Assembly: GCA_003586115.2 (NCBI GenBank)
Contig: QVOM02000001.1
Span: forward strand, 20,091,289-20,155,288
Direction of reading: 5' to 3'
Length of the DNA: 64,000 bases
Source of the DNA: Salvator merianae
Lineage: Eukaryota > Chordata > Lepidosauria > Squamata > Teiidae
Positions 11,695-23,659 of the stretch are shown one piece after another (positions within the stretch are counted from its first letter, which is position 1; each line of letters begins with the position of its first letter). The translations under genes were made by a program, and so were the position numbers. A model generated the notes under the pieces. That model was not told the DNA's origin. It saw nothing but the letters and a program-made list of their open reading frames with translations, and ran no database searches.

Positions 11695-13608
11695 GGAACA
11701 GCATAAAAATCAAGAGAAAATTTGATTTATAAGAATTAAGTAAAAGCCTAACTATTCCTGAATCACTTTACATGCAGTCATTCATTGATTTCCTTGCACT
11801 GGAGCCACATGCTATTTCTGGTGAGAAGTAAGGCAAAACTGAAAATAATGCAAAGGGTCTTTCTCACATACCCAGAAGACTTTGGCCTTCATAAGGAAAA
11901 ATAAAACAATGAAACTAAAATGAACAAAAACTGATATATAAATTTGTATTTTACATATATATTATTATTATTCTCTAGGTATAACACAATGCATCCACAA
12001 TGCACAGAATAGACATGTGCCGAACTACTGTTTGTCAAATGTGAATGGTTGTGAGAGTTTCAAGGACTACTAGATGCTTTCCCTCACAGCATTGCTTCAT
12101 TAAACATGAGTAAAATGCAAAGTAGGGAACTTATCTGCTTGTTCCATGTGTCTTCACCATCATTATAGGGCCCGTTATGGATGGGATTGCAGTGCATGTC
12201 AGCTCACATGCGCAGACACTTGCTGAGGCTTCTTGCACATGCACGATGACAAATGAGCATGAATATCATTGAAACAGAATAGGAAGAATTGGGATCAACA
12301 CAGGACAAGGGAAAATGGATACAACTACAACTACTGAATTGCGAAAGGACATTTGCTTAACAATAACACCCTGAATTTTGAATGGGGGAAAATGGCCTTT
12401 TCACAACTGAACAGTAGTGCAAGTCATATGAATGAACAGGATCATGTTCTTCTTTTACTCACTGTATCTCAGACAGCTGCACATCACACACTATAATTAT
12501 TTTTTAAAAGAAACTGACAAAGACAAATGTATTCTACAAATTTTGTGGGGTATTCTTCCCACTACAGATCTATAAATTTGCATAAGAATATTTTGACTCA
12601 GCTGATTTCAGCTATGCCTTTCTTGCCACTCAGCTGTCGGTGATCAGAGAAATAGAAGTAAAGTAAATATCACTGTAAGGTTTGCTAGAAGTATTATGCT
12701 TTTTAAGTTTCTGTATTACAACTGTAGGGAATGGGACACATATTCTTGCTAGATGTTTGATGTTGTAGCCATCAGAGCACAGACATTCTTACTATATACA
12801 AATTTACATATATTCCATGAAATATAGCTATAAGGTTTCAGATACAGGGAATCTGACCAGAATCCTGGACCCTGTAGAAACCAGATTTCCTTTGCTTATC
12901 TCTTGAATAAGTTAACCTGGCTGCTGAGAGTCAGCTCAGAAAATTATGCATTAATGGTTAACAAAAGATTGGGCAAGTGTCTGGCCATCAAAACTAGTCT
13001 ATTGTTCAAGCCTACATCTTGAGAACTTCTTATTAAGAATGCAAACAGCACAATTTAAGCTCATCAACCAGTGTAGTTGTCTGTTTATCTCTCTACATGA
13101 CCAAACACACATCTTTGCTCAACTAAAAGGAAGCTTGTTCTTTTTCTACTTGGGAAAAAGAATATAAAAGTTCAGGTTTTTCTATTAGGAGAGCAGAAAA
13201 AGAAGAGAGGAAGAAGCATTATAGAGAAGAAGAATGATCATTTTACCTGGCTGAGAGCTGCCTTTACTTCCCTCCTGAAATGGAGAGGGAACAGATTTTT
13301 CTTGTTTGCTTGCAGTTTCCTTTATTTTCCTTTTTGAGCTGATTTCACTTAAAGAAGGAATTCCATATCTCTCTCCATGCCCCTTGGCAAAAGAGCTGGT
13401 TTTGTTTCTAAAGGAGTAAGGGTTGTGGAGCCTCGTCCACATCCCATTCTCTGATTTTTAACCCATTTTGCTTGCAAGAGACCTATGTATCTTTTTCCCC
13501 AATTTTTCCTTTTTGGCATGAAGATTTACTTGGAGAAGACTACAGATGGGTGAGATTTACCCCTTTAGTGCTAGGAACCTCTCTAGTATCCATTGCTAGC
13601 TTCTTCCA

Positions 13609-13641
13609 GACTCTCTCTCTCTTTCTCCCCCCCCCCCCCTT
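13609..13641 (+). repeat. (CT)n followed by a C run
   Basis: CT dinucleotides followed by an uninterrupted run of about thirteen C, then TTTTACACACA. Low complexity. Confidence 0.8.
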
Positions 13642-14049
13642 TTACACACACTAACTACGTCTCCTTACTTAGTTTGGAGCCAAGTCTTTTTATTTTCCTT
13701 CTCCAAATGCCACACAACCTATCCTACATATGAAACTAGCTGATTCTAACAAATTACATTGTTTATTGGTATTTCTTTGGATTTCTAGCTTTTTGGCTGG
13801 TTCTAATAAAGATGCACCATTCTTTTCAAGGATTACCTCCTCTTTATTTGCATTTTCTGTGTCAATTTAGCGTTAGTAAAACCAGCCCTGAAAAATCGAT
13901 TCCTAAAAAGGTCTAATACCCGGGTAAAGCTAATTTCCCCAAAATATTTTCCCCAGAGCATGGCCTTTAACAATGTTTAACCTTGACTGAGTGTAGTCCT
14001 GCCAGAGCAAGAGGAAGGGATGGAGGGTTATAGTCAAGGTTTTTACTTT

Positions 14050-14120
14050 TTTATTGTCACAATACACCCTGGGACCTCCAGTTGAAGGACAGGATATAAA
14101 TACTTACATAAAATAAAGGA
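14050..14120 (+). mobile_element. Short L2-type LINE 3' end
   Basis: Contains ACACCCTGGGACCTCCAG...GGACAGGATATAAATAC, the terminal motif of the L2 tails in this window. Only the last ~70 bp are present. Confidence 0.5.
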
Positions 14121-14254
14121 GAAATACTATTTTTCTGCTGGTCATTCCATGATGGATCTTTCCCTATTATGTTTAATGGTTTAGCAAATTATGGGGTGGA
14201 GGAAAAAATGTGGCACAGTGTATGTGCATAGCACAGAAAAAGGGGATTCCTAAT

Positions 14255-15335
14255 GTCATTTATTTTATTTATTTGCATTTTTTATCCTGCCCTATACCTG
14301 AAGGTCTCAGGGTGGGTTACACTATTAAAAAACAAGATGTAAAGTGAACACACTAAGAGCAATGACAAGCCCTGAAAGTAGGGAGGGAAAACTGTTTCCT
14401 TAGTCAAAGACCAGGGTGAATAGGTGTATCTTCACTGCTCTCCTGCATCTCAGGGCGGAGAGTATTCCATAGTCTGGGGGCCACCACTGAGAAGGCCCTA
14501 TGTCGGGTGCTTCTTCCTTTTGCTACTGAAGGTGTTGACACAACCAGGAGAGTTTCTCCTGCAGATCTTAAGTCACAGGCAGGTAGATACAGATGAAGAC
14601 GTTCCTTTAGATATTTGGGCCCTGAGCCATTTAGGGCCTTATAGGTTCAGGTTAATACTTTGAATTGGTAGCAAATTGGCAGCCTGTGGAGCTCTTTTAA
14701 GACAGGCGTGAGATGCACCCAGACAACTGTTCCAGTTAGGAGTCTAGCTGCTGCATTCCACACTAGCTGTAGCTTTCGAACTGTCTTTAAGGGCAGTTCC
14801 ATATAGAGCACATTACAATAGTCCAGTGTGGAAGTTACCAGAGCATGATTACTGTGGACAAATAGGCCCTTTCTGCACTTGGTCTTATTGTGGATTATAT
14901 CCCAGAATAGGGACTTGCTATGCACATGCTAGTGCAAACTATGAAAGGTCTTGCCCAGGGCCTACCATAGTCTGCACTAGCATGCAGATGACAAGTCCCT
15001 ATTCTGAGATACAATCTGGAATAAGTCCAAGTGCAGAAAGGGCCATAATCTCTGTCCAGAAGGGGCTGTACTGGCAAACCAGACATAGCTGGAAGTAGGT
15101 GCTCTTGGCCACCACTTCCTGAGCTTCTGAGCTTCAAGCTTCAGCGCAGAGTCCAAGAGCAACCTCAGATTTCATACCTGTGCCTTCCAGGGGATTACTA
15201 CCCCATCAAGAACAGGATGCCTCTCAACTTCATGGGCCCGAGACCCTGTGACACACAGCAACTCCGTCTTGTCCGGAGTCAGCTTCAATTTATTGGCTCC
15301 GTTCACCCCATTACTGTCTCCAGGTGCCCTAAGGT
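14255..15335 (-). mobile_element. L2-clade LINE, ORF2 C-terminus and 3' UTR, interrupted by a MITE
   Basis: On the minus strand, in order: KLTPDKTELL and PVLDGVVIPW around 15300-15190; a disrupted stretch; ALVTSTLDYCNVLY...RKLQLVWNAAARLLTG...LTPVLKELHRLPI at 14647-14925; then GRSTRHRAFSVVAPRLWNTL near 14500. These are landmarks of the L2/CR1-side reverse transcriptase C-terminus. The 3' UTR ends at 14255-14330 in the CACCCTGAGACCTTCAGG...GGATAAAAAATG tail. Several frameshifts and stops make it a dead copy. A 180-bp palindromic MITE sits at 14865-15044. No L2 endonuclease or YxDD box is in the window part. Confidence 0.85.
14865..15044. mobile_element. 180-bp palindromic MITE, copy 1
   Basis: Begins GGCCCTTTCTGCACTTGG and ends CCAAGTGCAGAAAGGGCC. 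The two halves are complementary along almost their whole length, including AGAATAGGGAC.TG.TAT and CATGCTAGTGCA. It is flanked by ATA on both sides (14862-14864, 15045-15047). It lies in the L2 ORF2 remnant, whose sequence resumes after it. ORFs across it are shadows. Confidence 0.93.
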
Positions 15336-15494
15336 CAAGTTGAAGGGGATGAGAAGCCTCAATATCAAGTTCAAGTAGTGTAGATCATGGCTACCATATC
15401 AAGACTACCATATCAGAGCTGCAAACATCTGAATGAACACTAGATGGCAGCATTAAGATTTTCTCCATCATTTCATCAATGAATGTCTGTACAG

Positions 15495-16436
15495 TAGGGA
15501 TGTGCATGAAAGGAATTTTCAGTGTTCGTTTCGCAAAGCATTGAAGCAACGGAGCTTCGTTTTCGTACAAAAACGGAAGTCGTGAAAATGGCGACTTTCG
15601 TTTTCGCTGCAAAAATTTTCGCAAAAAAACCGGAAGTGCAAAATGAATGAAATAAGTAGCGAAAAACATATACTTCTTTCTATAGGGAAACGCCGCATAT
15701 CCCCCTGCCCTGTCCCTTCTATATTTGACCGTCCATGTTGCTAATTTAAGGAGTTGCTTTGTTAAAGGTAAAAATTGCACGGAGCTTACTTTTAGTCGGC
15801 GGCTGGTTTGTAGCAGGATTCAAAGCAACGAAGGCATGTCGGGGGTTCCTCACTGCAGATCGAAAGCAAGCGAAAGCAAGCGAAGGAATTTTTTTCGCTT
15901 TGATTTTTCGTCATTTTCGATGCGTTTTTGATGCTCATCTCTGTGCGCGCATGCACGCTAACTTCTGTCACTTTAACTTATCGGCGTGACTCGTCGCTGG
16001 CTGCCGTCCGTGCCGATCGTTTGGGGCACAGAAATTATTACCTCGCCTACGAGGCAGGCAGGCTCAGTCAGCGATGCACGAAGCAATTGCCTTCAGCTAA
16101 GCACGTAATTTAGAAGACTGGAGGCAGCCACAGGATTAAATAACTCCCTCCCTACTTCCGAGCAGCAGCAAAATGACACCTCGTCTTGCCCTCCCTCCCT
16201 ACTTCCGAGCAGCAACGAAATGACGCCTCGTCTTGCCCTCCGTTTCAAAATGCAGAAAAGAGACGAAAGTGGCCGTTCGTGGCGAGTGGCGAAGGTCCTG
16301 AAAATTAGCGAAAATGGCCGGGACTTTTGCCATTCGTTTTCGCAATGGAGATGGCACTTCGCATTCGATGCAAATGTCGCGAAGCAACGAAATTCGTACG
16401 AAATTTCGTTGCTTTGAATTTTCGTGCACACCCCTA
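15495..16436 (+). mobile_element. 942-bp hAT-type non-autonomous element, perfect 8-bp target duplication
   Basis: Starts TAGGGATGTGCATGAA and ends TTTTCGTGCACACCCCTA. The octamer ctgtacag is found immediately outside both ends (15487-15494 and 16437-16444). The interior is rich in CGAA/TTCG words and holds a 47-bp tandem duplication at about 16150-16243 (TACTTCCGAGCAGCA at 16153 and 16200). No transposase reading frame is present; the several 60-129 aa ORFs have no recognisable domain. Shorter relatives with the same terminal words: 20222-21084, 22533-22811, 23325-23659 and 36083-36460. Confidence 0.9.
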
Positions 16437-17485
16437 CTGTACAGATTTTTGTAGCCCAGATATAGGAGTTCTTACACTCATTGTTTTGTCAGTATAGTTT
16501 AGACCTTTGTATATTCTGAGAGCTAGGGGAAACAGAATTTTTCCTGGGCCACTTTTACCCACCCAGTCTGATGAAAAGTTTAGCTTTGTTAAGTTAAAAG
16601 AATGGCTACTGTCAATTCTTCCATCTGTTATTAAACTACAAGTTCTGTTCTTATATCACTTTCCTTGCTGAGTACTAAGTTCCCCACTCTTGGACTAAAC
16701 CCAAATTCAATTAACTTCTAGGTGTTAATTTTATCTCAGTCTAGATAATTGCAGCAATTCATTTTTCCACTGGATGGCTCCACTGTACTATCTTTTGCAC
16801 AGTTGGGCAGTCAGATGACATAATTCCACAACACTGATGTTACTTTCTAGGTCTGGTTAAGTTAGCAAAGAAGCTTGAAGCATCTGCCTAAGGGCATTCT
16901 ATGCCAAAGATTCTACGACAAACTGCAAGATTCAAATGGGACACTGGCATAGCCTGGGAGCTCCATCTTCACTCTAAATTCAACAGCCATAGTGTTCAGG
17001 TAAAAAAAAAAAAGGTTACAGGAGAAAACAAAGAAGCCTTTTCTTATACGTTCTTAAAAAGTAGGCTTGTGCTGAACTTCTGTTCAATATGTCCAAACCA
17101 GGCAGGGAGTCTATGAACTGTAGGTACTTTCCACAACTAGCCTGGTTTCTCTACAATGTCTGGGTGCAGGGAAAGTGCAGGTGAGACTTGAGGAAATTAA
17201 ACAGCAAACTCACCTGCAACATATATAGGCAGTGGCCACCATTACTTCATGAGTGGAGTTGGATCGCACATATGAACAGTGTCAGTGCAAAAGCACACAA
17301 CATCATCACAGGGTGCAGAGAGCCACAATGCACTCCTGCATGCTGACAGTGTGCAGATCTAGCCACTGTGGAGAGGCTGTATTTCTGTGGCAAGTACCTG
17401 ACAGTCTGTAGCCATATGGTGTGGACATGTGAAGTGTGACAGTGCTTTCATTCTTTTTCATTTGCCTTTGCAGAATAGATTATCT

Positions 17486-17545
17486 CAGAGAACCAGTAGA
17501 GTGTAGTGGTTAGAATACTGTTTCTAACCAGGGTTCCTCCAAATT
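17486..17545 (+). mobile_element. tRNA-derived SINE head fragment
   Basis: GTGTAGTGGTTAGAATACTG resembles a tRNA A box as found in reptile tRNA SINEs, followed shortly by ACCAGGGTTCC, a weak B-box-like stretch. It is fused directly to the palindromic repeat that follows. Only the head is recognisable. Confidence 0.4.
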
Positions 17546-17640
17546 TTGTTGGTATACAATTCCCATCATGCACAGAATCAGTCCTCAACACTGACCATGC
17601 AGGTTGGATATGATGGCAATTGTTGTCCTACATCATCTGG
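17545..17640. repeat. Palindromic ACAATTCCCATCAT repeat
   Basis: The left arm TTTTGTTGGTATACAATTCC and the right arm GATGGCAATTGTTGTCCTAC are complementary over about 20 bp, with a 50-bp loop. The terminal CATCATCTGGATGA matches the CATCTGGA edge of other copies in this window. It is probably a short palindromic transposon. Confidence 0.55.
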
Positions 17641-19000
17641 ATGAATCATGGTCAAGAAATTATGGTTTAGATTGTCAGACTGACCGTGGAAGGTGACTCA
17701 AGTCCCCACTTCATAGGAATCTAAAGATAAAATAGGAATGGAAAGATAATTGTATTTGCCATCTGGAACTTTTTGGAGTTCAGTATGACTAGATTATAAC
17801 CTCAGCCAGAATTTATTAGCCCTTTTTTCCTCCGAAGAGCCCAAGATGGCACGTATTATTCTCCTCATCTCTCTTTTGTCCCCACAACAACTCTGTGGAA
17901 TAGATTATACTGAGAGTGACTGGCCTAAGGATATGTAGGCCCTTTCCACATTCCACACAGTAGTGTAAACTAGGGCAGGACTTGTGTGCCCATCCACTCT
18001 TAATCCACACTGGATAAAGTGTGGACTGGACTAGGGTGCCCCAAATGGCATCCTAGCCCAGGGCCAGTGTACTAGTCCATAGGATTGTGAAGATAGCATG
18101 CTCCAGTGGTCCAGTATATCACAGTGGACGCATTGCAGTGGTGCTCTAGAAAGCACCACCGGAAGTGGATCCACTCCAAAGGTGGCCAGGCCAGAAACTG
18201 CAAAGACTGAGAACTTTCATTCCCAGCCTTTGCAGTCTCCACATTGCCTTTGGAGGCAGTGGATATACCTGGAATGGAACAGGATATCTGAATGCAGACA
18301 GTCGTGTTCCACCTCAGCCGCAACCCATCCCAGTATGAGACAGACTGCTTGTTCCAGGACAGGGCTATCCTAGGACAAAGGAGGTGAGCCTGGAAAGACC
18401 CTCAGTAAGCTTCCTGACTGAATGAAGATTCGAATGCACTACCAATCTCTGGCTGACATATTATCAAGCTTCTAAATGGCTTTTTACTATTTTCCCATTT
18501 GTGGGATAAACCTGTCCTGTAGTTCAAATGTTACAATAAATAATAATTACTACCCTTGAGCTGCAGGAGGATAATATGGCAGCCTGTGGAGGAACCAAAA
18601 ACATTATGCTTTTTCAATTGAAAAAATGTTCTCTTGCATTTCAGAGCCATTTGGCTACACTACTTAAAGTATTTTCATAAATCAGAGGTGAGAAGCCTCT
18701 GGATTTTAACATATTGCTTGAATGCAGTTCCCAACACCTCTGCTTACTGGCCTTGCTAGCAAAGAATCACCTAGTGTATGCAACAGTATCATAAAAAAGT
18801 GACTCTTCCTTTTCTTCCTTTTCTTGATCATCCTGATGGTGGTGCTAGAGCAATGCAAACCAAAATTTTGTAAGAGTGTTCTCCATTTTGTTTCACTTCA
18901 AGCACAAGATTCTGCATACCTGCGTATCTCCTAATTGTTTCATCTGAGATGGGTGAGAGAAGCTCCTTTCAATGGACCTAGGACTAGAAAGAGAGAGCCA

Positions 19001-19410
19001 GGGCCTCTCCACACTGACATGCTAATGAGAATCTGCACGCTCACTAGCACAGTGCGTTTGCACTCTATGGCAGCCTCAGCGTCTGGGAGCATCTGCAGAT
19101 ATTCCTGAACACTACTACTGGGAGCAGCTGGACTGTTCCTGGTCAGCAGTGTTTGCACCTGCTTTTGGGTGCAAATGCTGTGGCTGCAATTGCATAGTCA
19201 TGCTCCGCAACCCTGGTTGTCACAGCAGCATCTGGACATTTCTGTGGCTGCTGCCATAGTGGTTGGGACAGCATCTGCACTGCAAGTGCTGGAAGTCCAG
19301 TACGTGCCTGTTCCAGCCCTTTCAGTGAGAATGGCTGCCGCACTGCTGCGTCTGCTCAGCATAGAATGATAGAATTCTGCCATTGTAAGTGGTAAAATGC
19401 AATCAGCCCC
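19001..19410 (+). mobile_element. Family D DNA transposon, copy 2
   Basis: Left end GGGCCTCTCCACACTGACAT, right end near AATGCAATCAGCCCC. The interior follows the 1634-2059 copy block by block (CTCACTAGCACAGTG, GAGCAGCTGGACTGTTCCTGGT, GACATTTCTGTGGCTGCTG, CACTGCAAGTGCTGGAAG). Target duplication is ambiguous: CCA on the left, CCA or CAG on the right depending on where the end is drawn. Confidence 0.7.
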
Positions 19411-20213
19411 CAGAGTCCATTTCTGCACTCATGTCCCTTGGAATGCTTTAACTAGTCTGGTCCAGCCTGCCCCGATCCAAGCCCAGCAGTTGTCATCTGC
19501 ACTGTGAAGAGTAGAACACAGCAATGTGGATGAACCTGTCCTGTTCCAGTCCAGGTGAAGTGTGCTTCTGTTCAAGTGCCAGAAGATAATATCCTATAGG
19601 AAAGTGAAATCTGTTCTGAATCTATTCCAGTTTTTAGTTGCTGGTCTGGACTAGAGATATGCTGAACTGGGCTCTGGGAGGATGCATTCATTGCAAAGTG
19701 AATTTTGTCAAATGCAATAACTTGAAGCAACCTGCTGGCTTATCAAGCCGACTGGTCATTTTGGGTTCAGATTCATCAAAACAAAAATATAACAAGACCA
19801 TTTCTCCCCTTGTGCCACTTCCCCCCTTCTCCCCTGTTGTCCTTTGTACCCACAGCTTCCGCCTTCTCTTCTTGCGCATGTATCTTCCTCACTCCAGCCC
19901 ATGCCACACCAATCCCGGGTTGGATCGGGCTGCTTCCACCAGCCATGTCATTCTCAGAAGTGCCACTTAGCACACAGGCAGGTGATCCTGCTTACCTGGG
20001 CCTTCAGGGACTAGAGCAGTACAAATCCCCCCAGCAGGCCAAGCACAGGGTGATTCACTTCTCTGCTTCTAGACCTCAAATCTGATTTACATAAACTTAT
20101 GCCCAAGGCTTCATTCACACATGGGTGTTATGCAGGCCACTGTGTGGAGTGCCCAGCCCAGGGATGTAGGTGTGTAATTCACATCAAGTGCTGCCCAGAG
20201 CCTCAGAAGAGCA
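19411..20213. other. Unassigned, with a partial GG...CC element
   Basis: 19424-19560 shares CATTTCTGCACTCATG and CTGTTCCAGTCC words with 34672-35069. ORFs between 19638 and 19973 overlap on both strands and are not credible genes. Confidence 0.4.
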
Positions 20214-20221
20214 CTGCAGCA

Positions 20222-21084
20222 CAGGGACGTGCATAATGCAAAACAGCCATTTCAATTTGCAACAAATCTGAACAGAGCATGGGGCAAACAATTTACCCCC
20301 AAAATCTGAATTGCCAGACTCATTCTAAAAAGTGACTGATTGGTCAGTGGCTGAGTTTGCGAACCTCTCCCTCTTATGTGCAACCTCCATTGCACCCGTC
20401 TCATTTCTTCTCCCATAATATATGCCGTAGGCCCCATTGTGCGCTGAACCCCTCCCATCACATCTGCAGGCTTACCATCTCCCTTGCACTTCACCTTTCT
20501 GGTGGCCTGCGTTGGGACACAGCCACCAGCCGTGAGGTGCTTTGACAGTCAGTCAAGGCAGTATGCCTTTTGAAAGCGGAGGACCATGGGTCCTCTGGGC
20601 AAGCAATGCACAGCTCTACTTCCTGGAAGGCTCTGAGTATGACCAATCACATTTGATGCCTTCTAAGAAGTGGAGGCCACTCACAGTCTGTTGGGAGGAT
20701 TCATTGTCTTCCACTTCTGGAAGACTTACTGTGCTGTTTGGCTGTTCAAGAACCACACAGCTGATGGATGCAATCCAGTGTGGGCAGCCAGGAAAGTGAT
20801 GCACAAGGGAGAAGATAATCCCAGAGATACAATATGGGGATGCCAGAACGCTGTGAGGTTCCACCATGCACAGTCAAAGTACAATGGCTGGAGACTAGGC
20901 CGTGATGGGGGAGAGGCTGCACACATGAAGGGAGAATGGGGGAGTGGGGTCAAGCTGAACAAACGGTTCACTTCAAATCCAGCACAAACCTCAAACATTT
21001 TAGTGGAGTTTGGTGCTGAACACCCTGAGCCCCCCGGACCTGTTATGAACTGGTTCTATTAGAGCCAGTTCATGCATATCACTA
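20222..21084 (+). mobile_element. hAT-like non-autonomous element (863 bp)
   Basis: Begins CAGGGACGTGCATAATGC and ends GTTCATGCATATCACTA. The octamers outside, CTGCAGCA (20214-20221) and CAGCAGCA (21085-21092), agree at 7 of 8 positions, as expected for an aged hAT duplication. A reservation is that both octamers are CAG-like, so chance agreement is more likely than for unrelated sequence. ORFs of 80-130 aa inside are not recognisable proteins. Confidence 0.6.
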
Positions 21085-21092
21085 CAGCAGCA

Positions 21093-22524
21093 GTGAAGAG
21101 CTACCCCCACAGGAGCCCCCACATGCAGCTGTAACTGCTGCTGGGGATTCGAAGTGTCAGTGGAAGCCTGCTGGGGTTTCAGTCCTCTGCAGGGATTGCA
21201 GCTGCATTCCGAGCTGCAGATTCATCCCTTGGCTACAGGACATGCTGTGATGAGGGCAGCCCAAGAGCAATTAAACTGGGCTTCCTGAATGGCTGCCCTT
21301 GGTGCTCTTCTGGAAGTGCCTGCAGCCAAATGCGGGTGGAAGCGTTTGTCTGCCAACCTCTTCACAGACCCACAGGACTCTGAATTCTGGCTGTGTCCCC
21401 AATACGTTGAGTCATCAGGGCACTTTGCACTGATCTGATCAAAGCGCTTTGCATATAAGCAGGCGGCTTTCATAACATAGGGAGCCACTTTTTCTGCAAC
21501 CGACTTGCAAATCACACTTTTCTTCAGCCTGACTGAATTAGCTGTTGATGCAGATTACTCTGGGCAGAAGAAGCAAGATATGCTACACAGTGCAGTCTCG
21601 CAATACTGGCCATGCCTGCCTTCACTGTAACTCTCCAAAAAGCCATTTCCCCCAAAGTCTGACCAAATTGAGTAGGGTATTAGGGGAGTAAGGCAAAGCG
21701 GTATTTCTTATGGTCTGAAGCAACAAGTATTAATGGCTTAAGCTGTAACCCTTCCCACTTGTGCAAAGCCCTATTCCATGGGGCTCTTTTAGTGGAATTC
21801 TATTTTTGACAACCAGCGACAAGGCCACATCGATTTCAGAAGTGATGAAAAAGTAAGTTCAGTTGTCAAACAGTCTACTTGTTCCACGTGTCCTTTTTGC
21901 TGCCAAACTTTGAGAAGGCGTGTGTGTAGACAGAAGGCTTGTTTGCTTGCACACCCGTGTATCAATGCTTCACCAGTTCCCACCCTGAGGGAAGTGGAGA
22001 CCACCTTTCCTTGCCCTCAAAACAGGTCAGTAGAATTGCTGTGGACTGGCCCCACCCTAGTAGCAGGCGTAGCCATTCCCAGGAATGTGCTTTGACGAAA
22101 GTCAGGATGATAAAATGCGGGCAAGCAAACCCAAGTACCTCTTACTGTTCATTATGACAGAGCTATGACTCAGTCCTCCTATCCCACAGGGAGTGCAGCT
22201 ATGGGGAATGACCCAAGCACTCCAGGGTTGCTCAGATGAAAGGCACAGGGAGCTTTGCTAATGCCTTCAGCAATTGTCATTTATGGTCACTTGGGTTAAG
22301 CACTATGTGCACCTACCATATATTTAAAGTAATTAAGGCTTTCACCACCCACTATGTGATAACTATTACAAAGTATAAGGTTTTTGTGTGTGTGTGTGTT
22401 TAAGACCCAGAAAACCCAAAGCAGAAGACTGAGGCAACTAACGACCCTTAAGACTAGCTGGGGACTGCAGGGCTTTCTTCTTGGTCAGGGAACTTGTGAC
22501 TCACCTGAATTCCAACACCCACCA
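21093..22524. other. Unassigned
   Basis: No repeat termini, LINE blocks or exon-like stretch were recognised. Confidence 0.5.
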
Positions 22525-22532
22525 GTCCAAAT

Positions 22533-22811
22533 TAGAGATGTGCACAAACTTAAATTGGTTGTTTGGCTTGAATTGAACCAAACACCTTTTTGTTTGGGTT
22601 GAAATTGAACTTTTTCCTTTGAACACGCAGGGTGTTTAATTTGAACACAAACTTCTCAGATACCACCAAAACACCTTCGAACCTTGGATTGAGCAGAATG
22701 TGTTCGATAGGTTTGTTTGAACACCCTTTGGTTTGGTTTGGACTCAAACTTTTGAACATGCTCTATTTGATTCGAATAGGTTTGAACCCAAACCATTTCA
22801 GCCTATTTCTA
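22533..22811 (+). mobile_element. hAT-like MITE with TTTGAAC-rich interior
   Basis: Starts TAGAGATGTGCACAAACTT and ends CAGCCTATTTCTA. Flanking octamers GTCCAAAT (22525-22532) and ATCCTAAT (22812-22819) match at 6 of 8. The interior repeats TTTGAAC, GTTTGG and GTTCAAA words, as does 36083-36460, and both may belong to one family. Confidence 0.55.
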
Positions 22812-23324
22812 ATCCTAATCAACAGGGGCAGTGGAAAAACAATCAAAAGAGCTGTTCAACAGCATTCAGAGGTCTACCATTTTTCCATCTTTCATCTAGA
22901 CTCAGAGGTTGCTTCCCTTTAAAACAGTCTCAGATCATGAACAATATAATAAGCCTGACAGACAAAGTATTCAGATATCATGCTGAAATGGCAATAGGCA
23001 AATTGATCTTATTGATCTAGCAATGCAAACTGATTCCTTAACAAAAGATGTATTCTATATCATTGTATCACAGTGACCTAGAAGGTACCAAGTTGTAAAT
23101 AAAGTTCTCAGTAAATAACAGCCCTAGACATTTGTGGGGAGAAGACAATATATAAAGGCACCCTCCTTGTTTCATGATACATATGATATTTTGTTGTGCT
23201 TTCACAGACATAGAGATTTCTAGAGCAACATTTCTGAATCTGGCACCCTGCAGATGTTTCTGCAGCAGTTTCTAGCCTGAGTCAACAAAGAGAGTTGTCT
23301 CTCATGTCAACATATAGGGATGTG

Positions 23325-23659
23325 CACGAAAAAAAAAATTGATTCATTTTTGAATGGAAATCTGTATTTTCACTTCATCAGTGAAAAATGATGTTTTCGT
23401 TGTTGAAAAAATGCATTTTTTTGCATTTGTTTTCCCATTGAAAATGCTATTAAAAATGCTATTTTCATGGTTTAAACAGAGCGAAAATTGCAAAAAATTC
23501 AATGAATTTCTTTTTTTTTTTTTGCAAAATAATAGGCTTTTTCATTTTCGTTCAAAATTGGTAAATGTGAAAAAAGTCACTTTCGTTTTGATACGAAAAT
23601 TTGCGAAAATGAAATTTCAAATGAAGTTTTGAATACGAATCGAAACTTGCACATCCCTA
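23325..23659 (+). mobile_element. hAT-like MITE, TAGGGATGTGCACGAA type
   Basis: Starts TAGGGATGTGCACGAAAA and ends AACTTGCACATCCCTA, an inverted pair closely related to the termini of 15495-16436. The interior is AT-rich with GAAAA/TTTTC runs. Flanks are only similar (GTCAACAT and GTCAGCAG), so the target duplication is decayed or slightly offset. Confidence 0.65.

Larger units (their letters stand above)
8922..13608. other. AT-rich, mostly unassigned
   Basis: It contains the L2 tail at 10440 and the ATA array at 11639. A second decayed tail at 10237-10310 (GTGGTATATAAACG...AATAAAG) is L2-like. At 11150-11190, AGGCTCTGGACCTGAACC could encode KGSGPEPLKDHL, reminiscent of L2 but too short to call. 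No host exon seen. Confidence 0.5.
16445..19000. other. Unassigned apart from SINE/palindrome fragments
   Basis: At 17939 GGCCCTTTCCACATTCC looks like the left end of another GG...CC element; no right partner was found, though 18385-18400 (GGAAAGACCC) is a weak candidate. No host exon seen. Confidence 0.4.

Noticed and set aside
14424..14663. Plus-strand 79-aa ORF
   Set aside because: Antisense shadow of the L2 ORF2 remnant.
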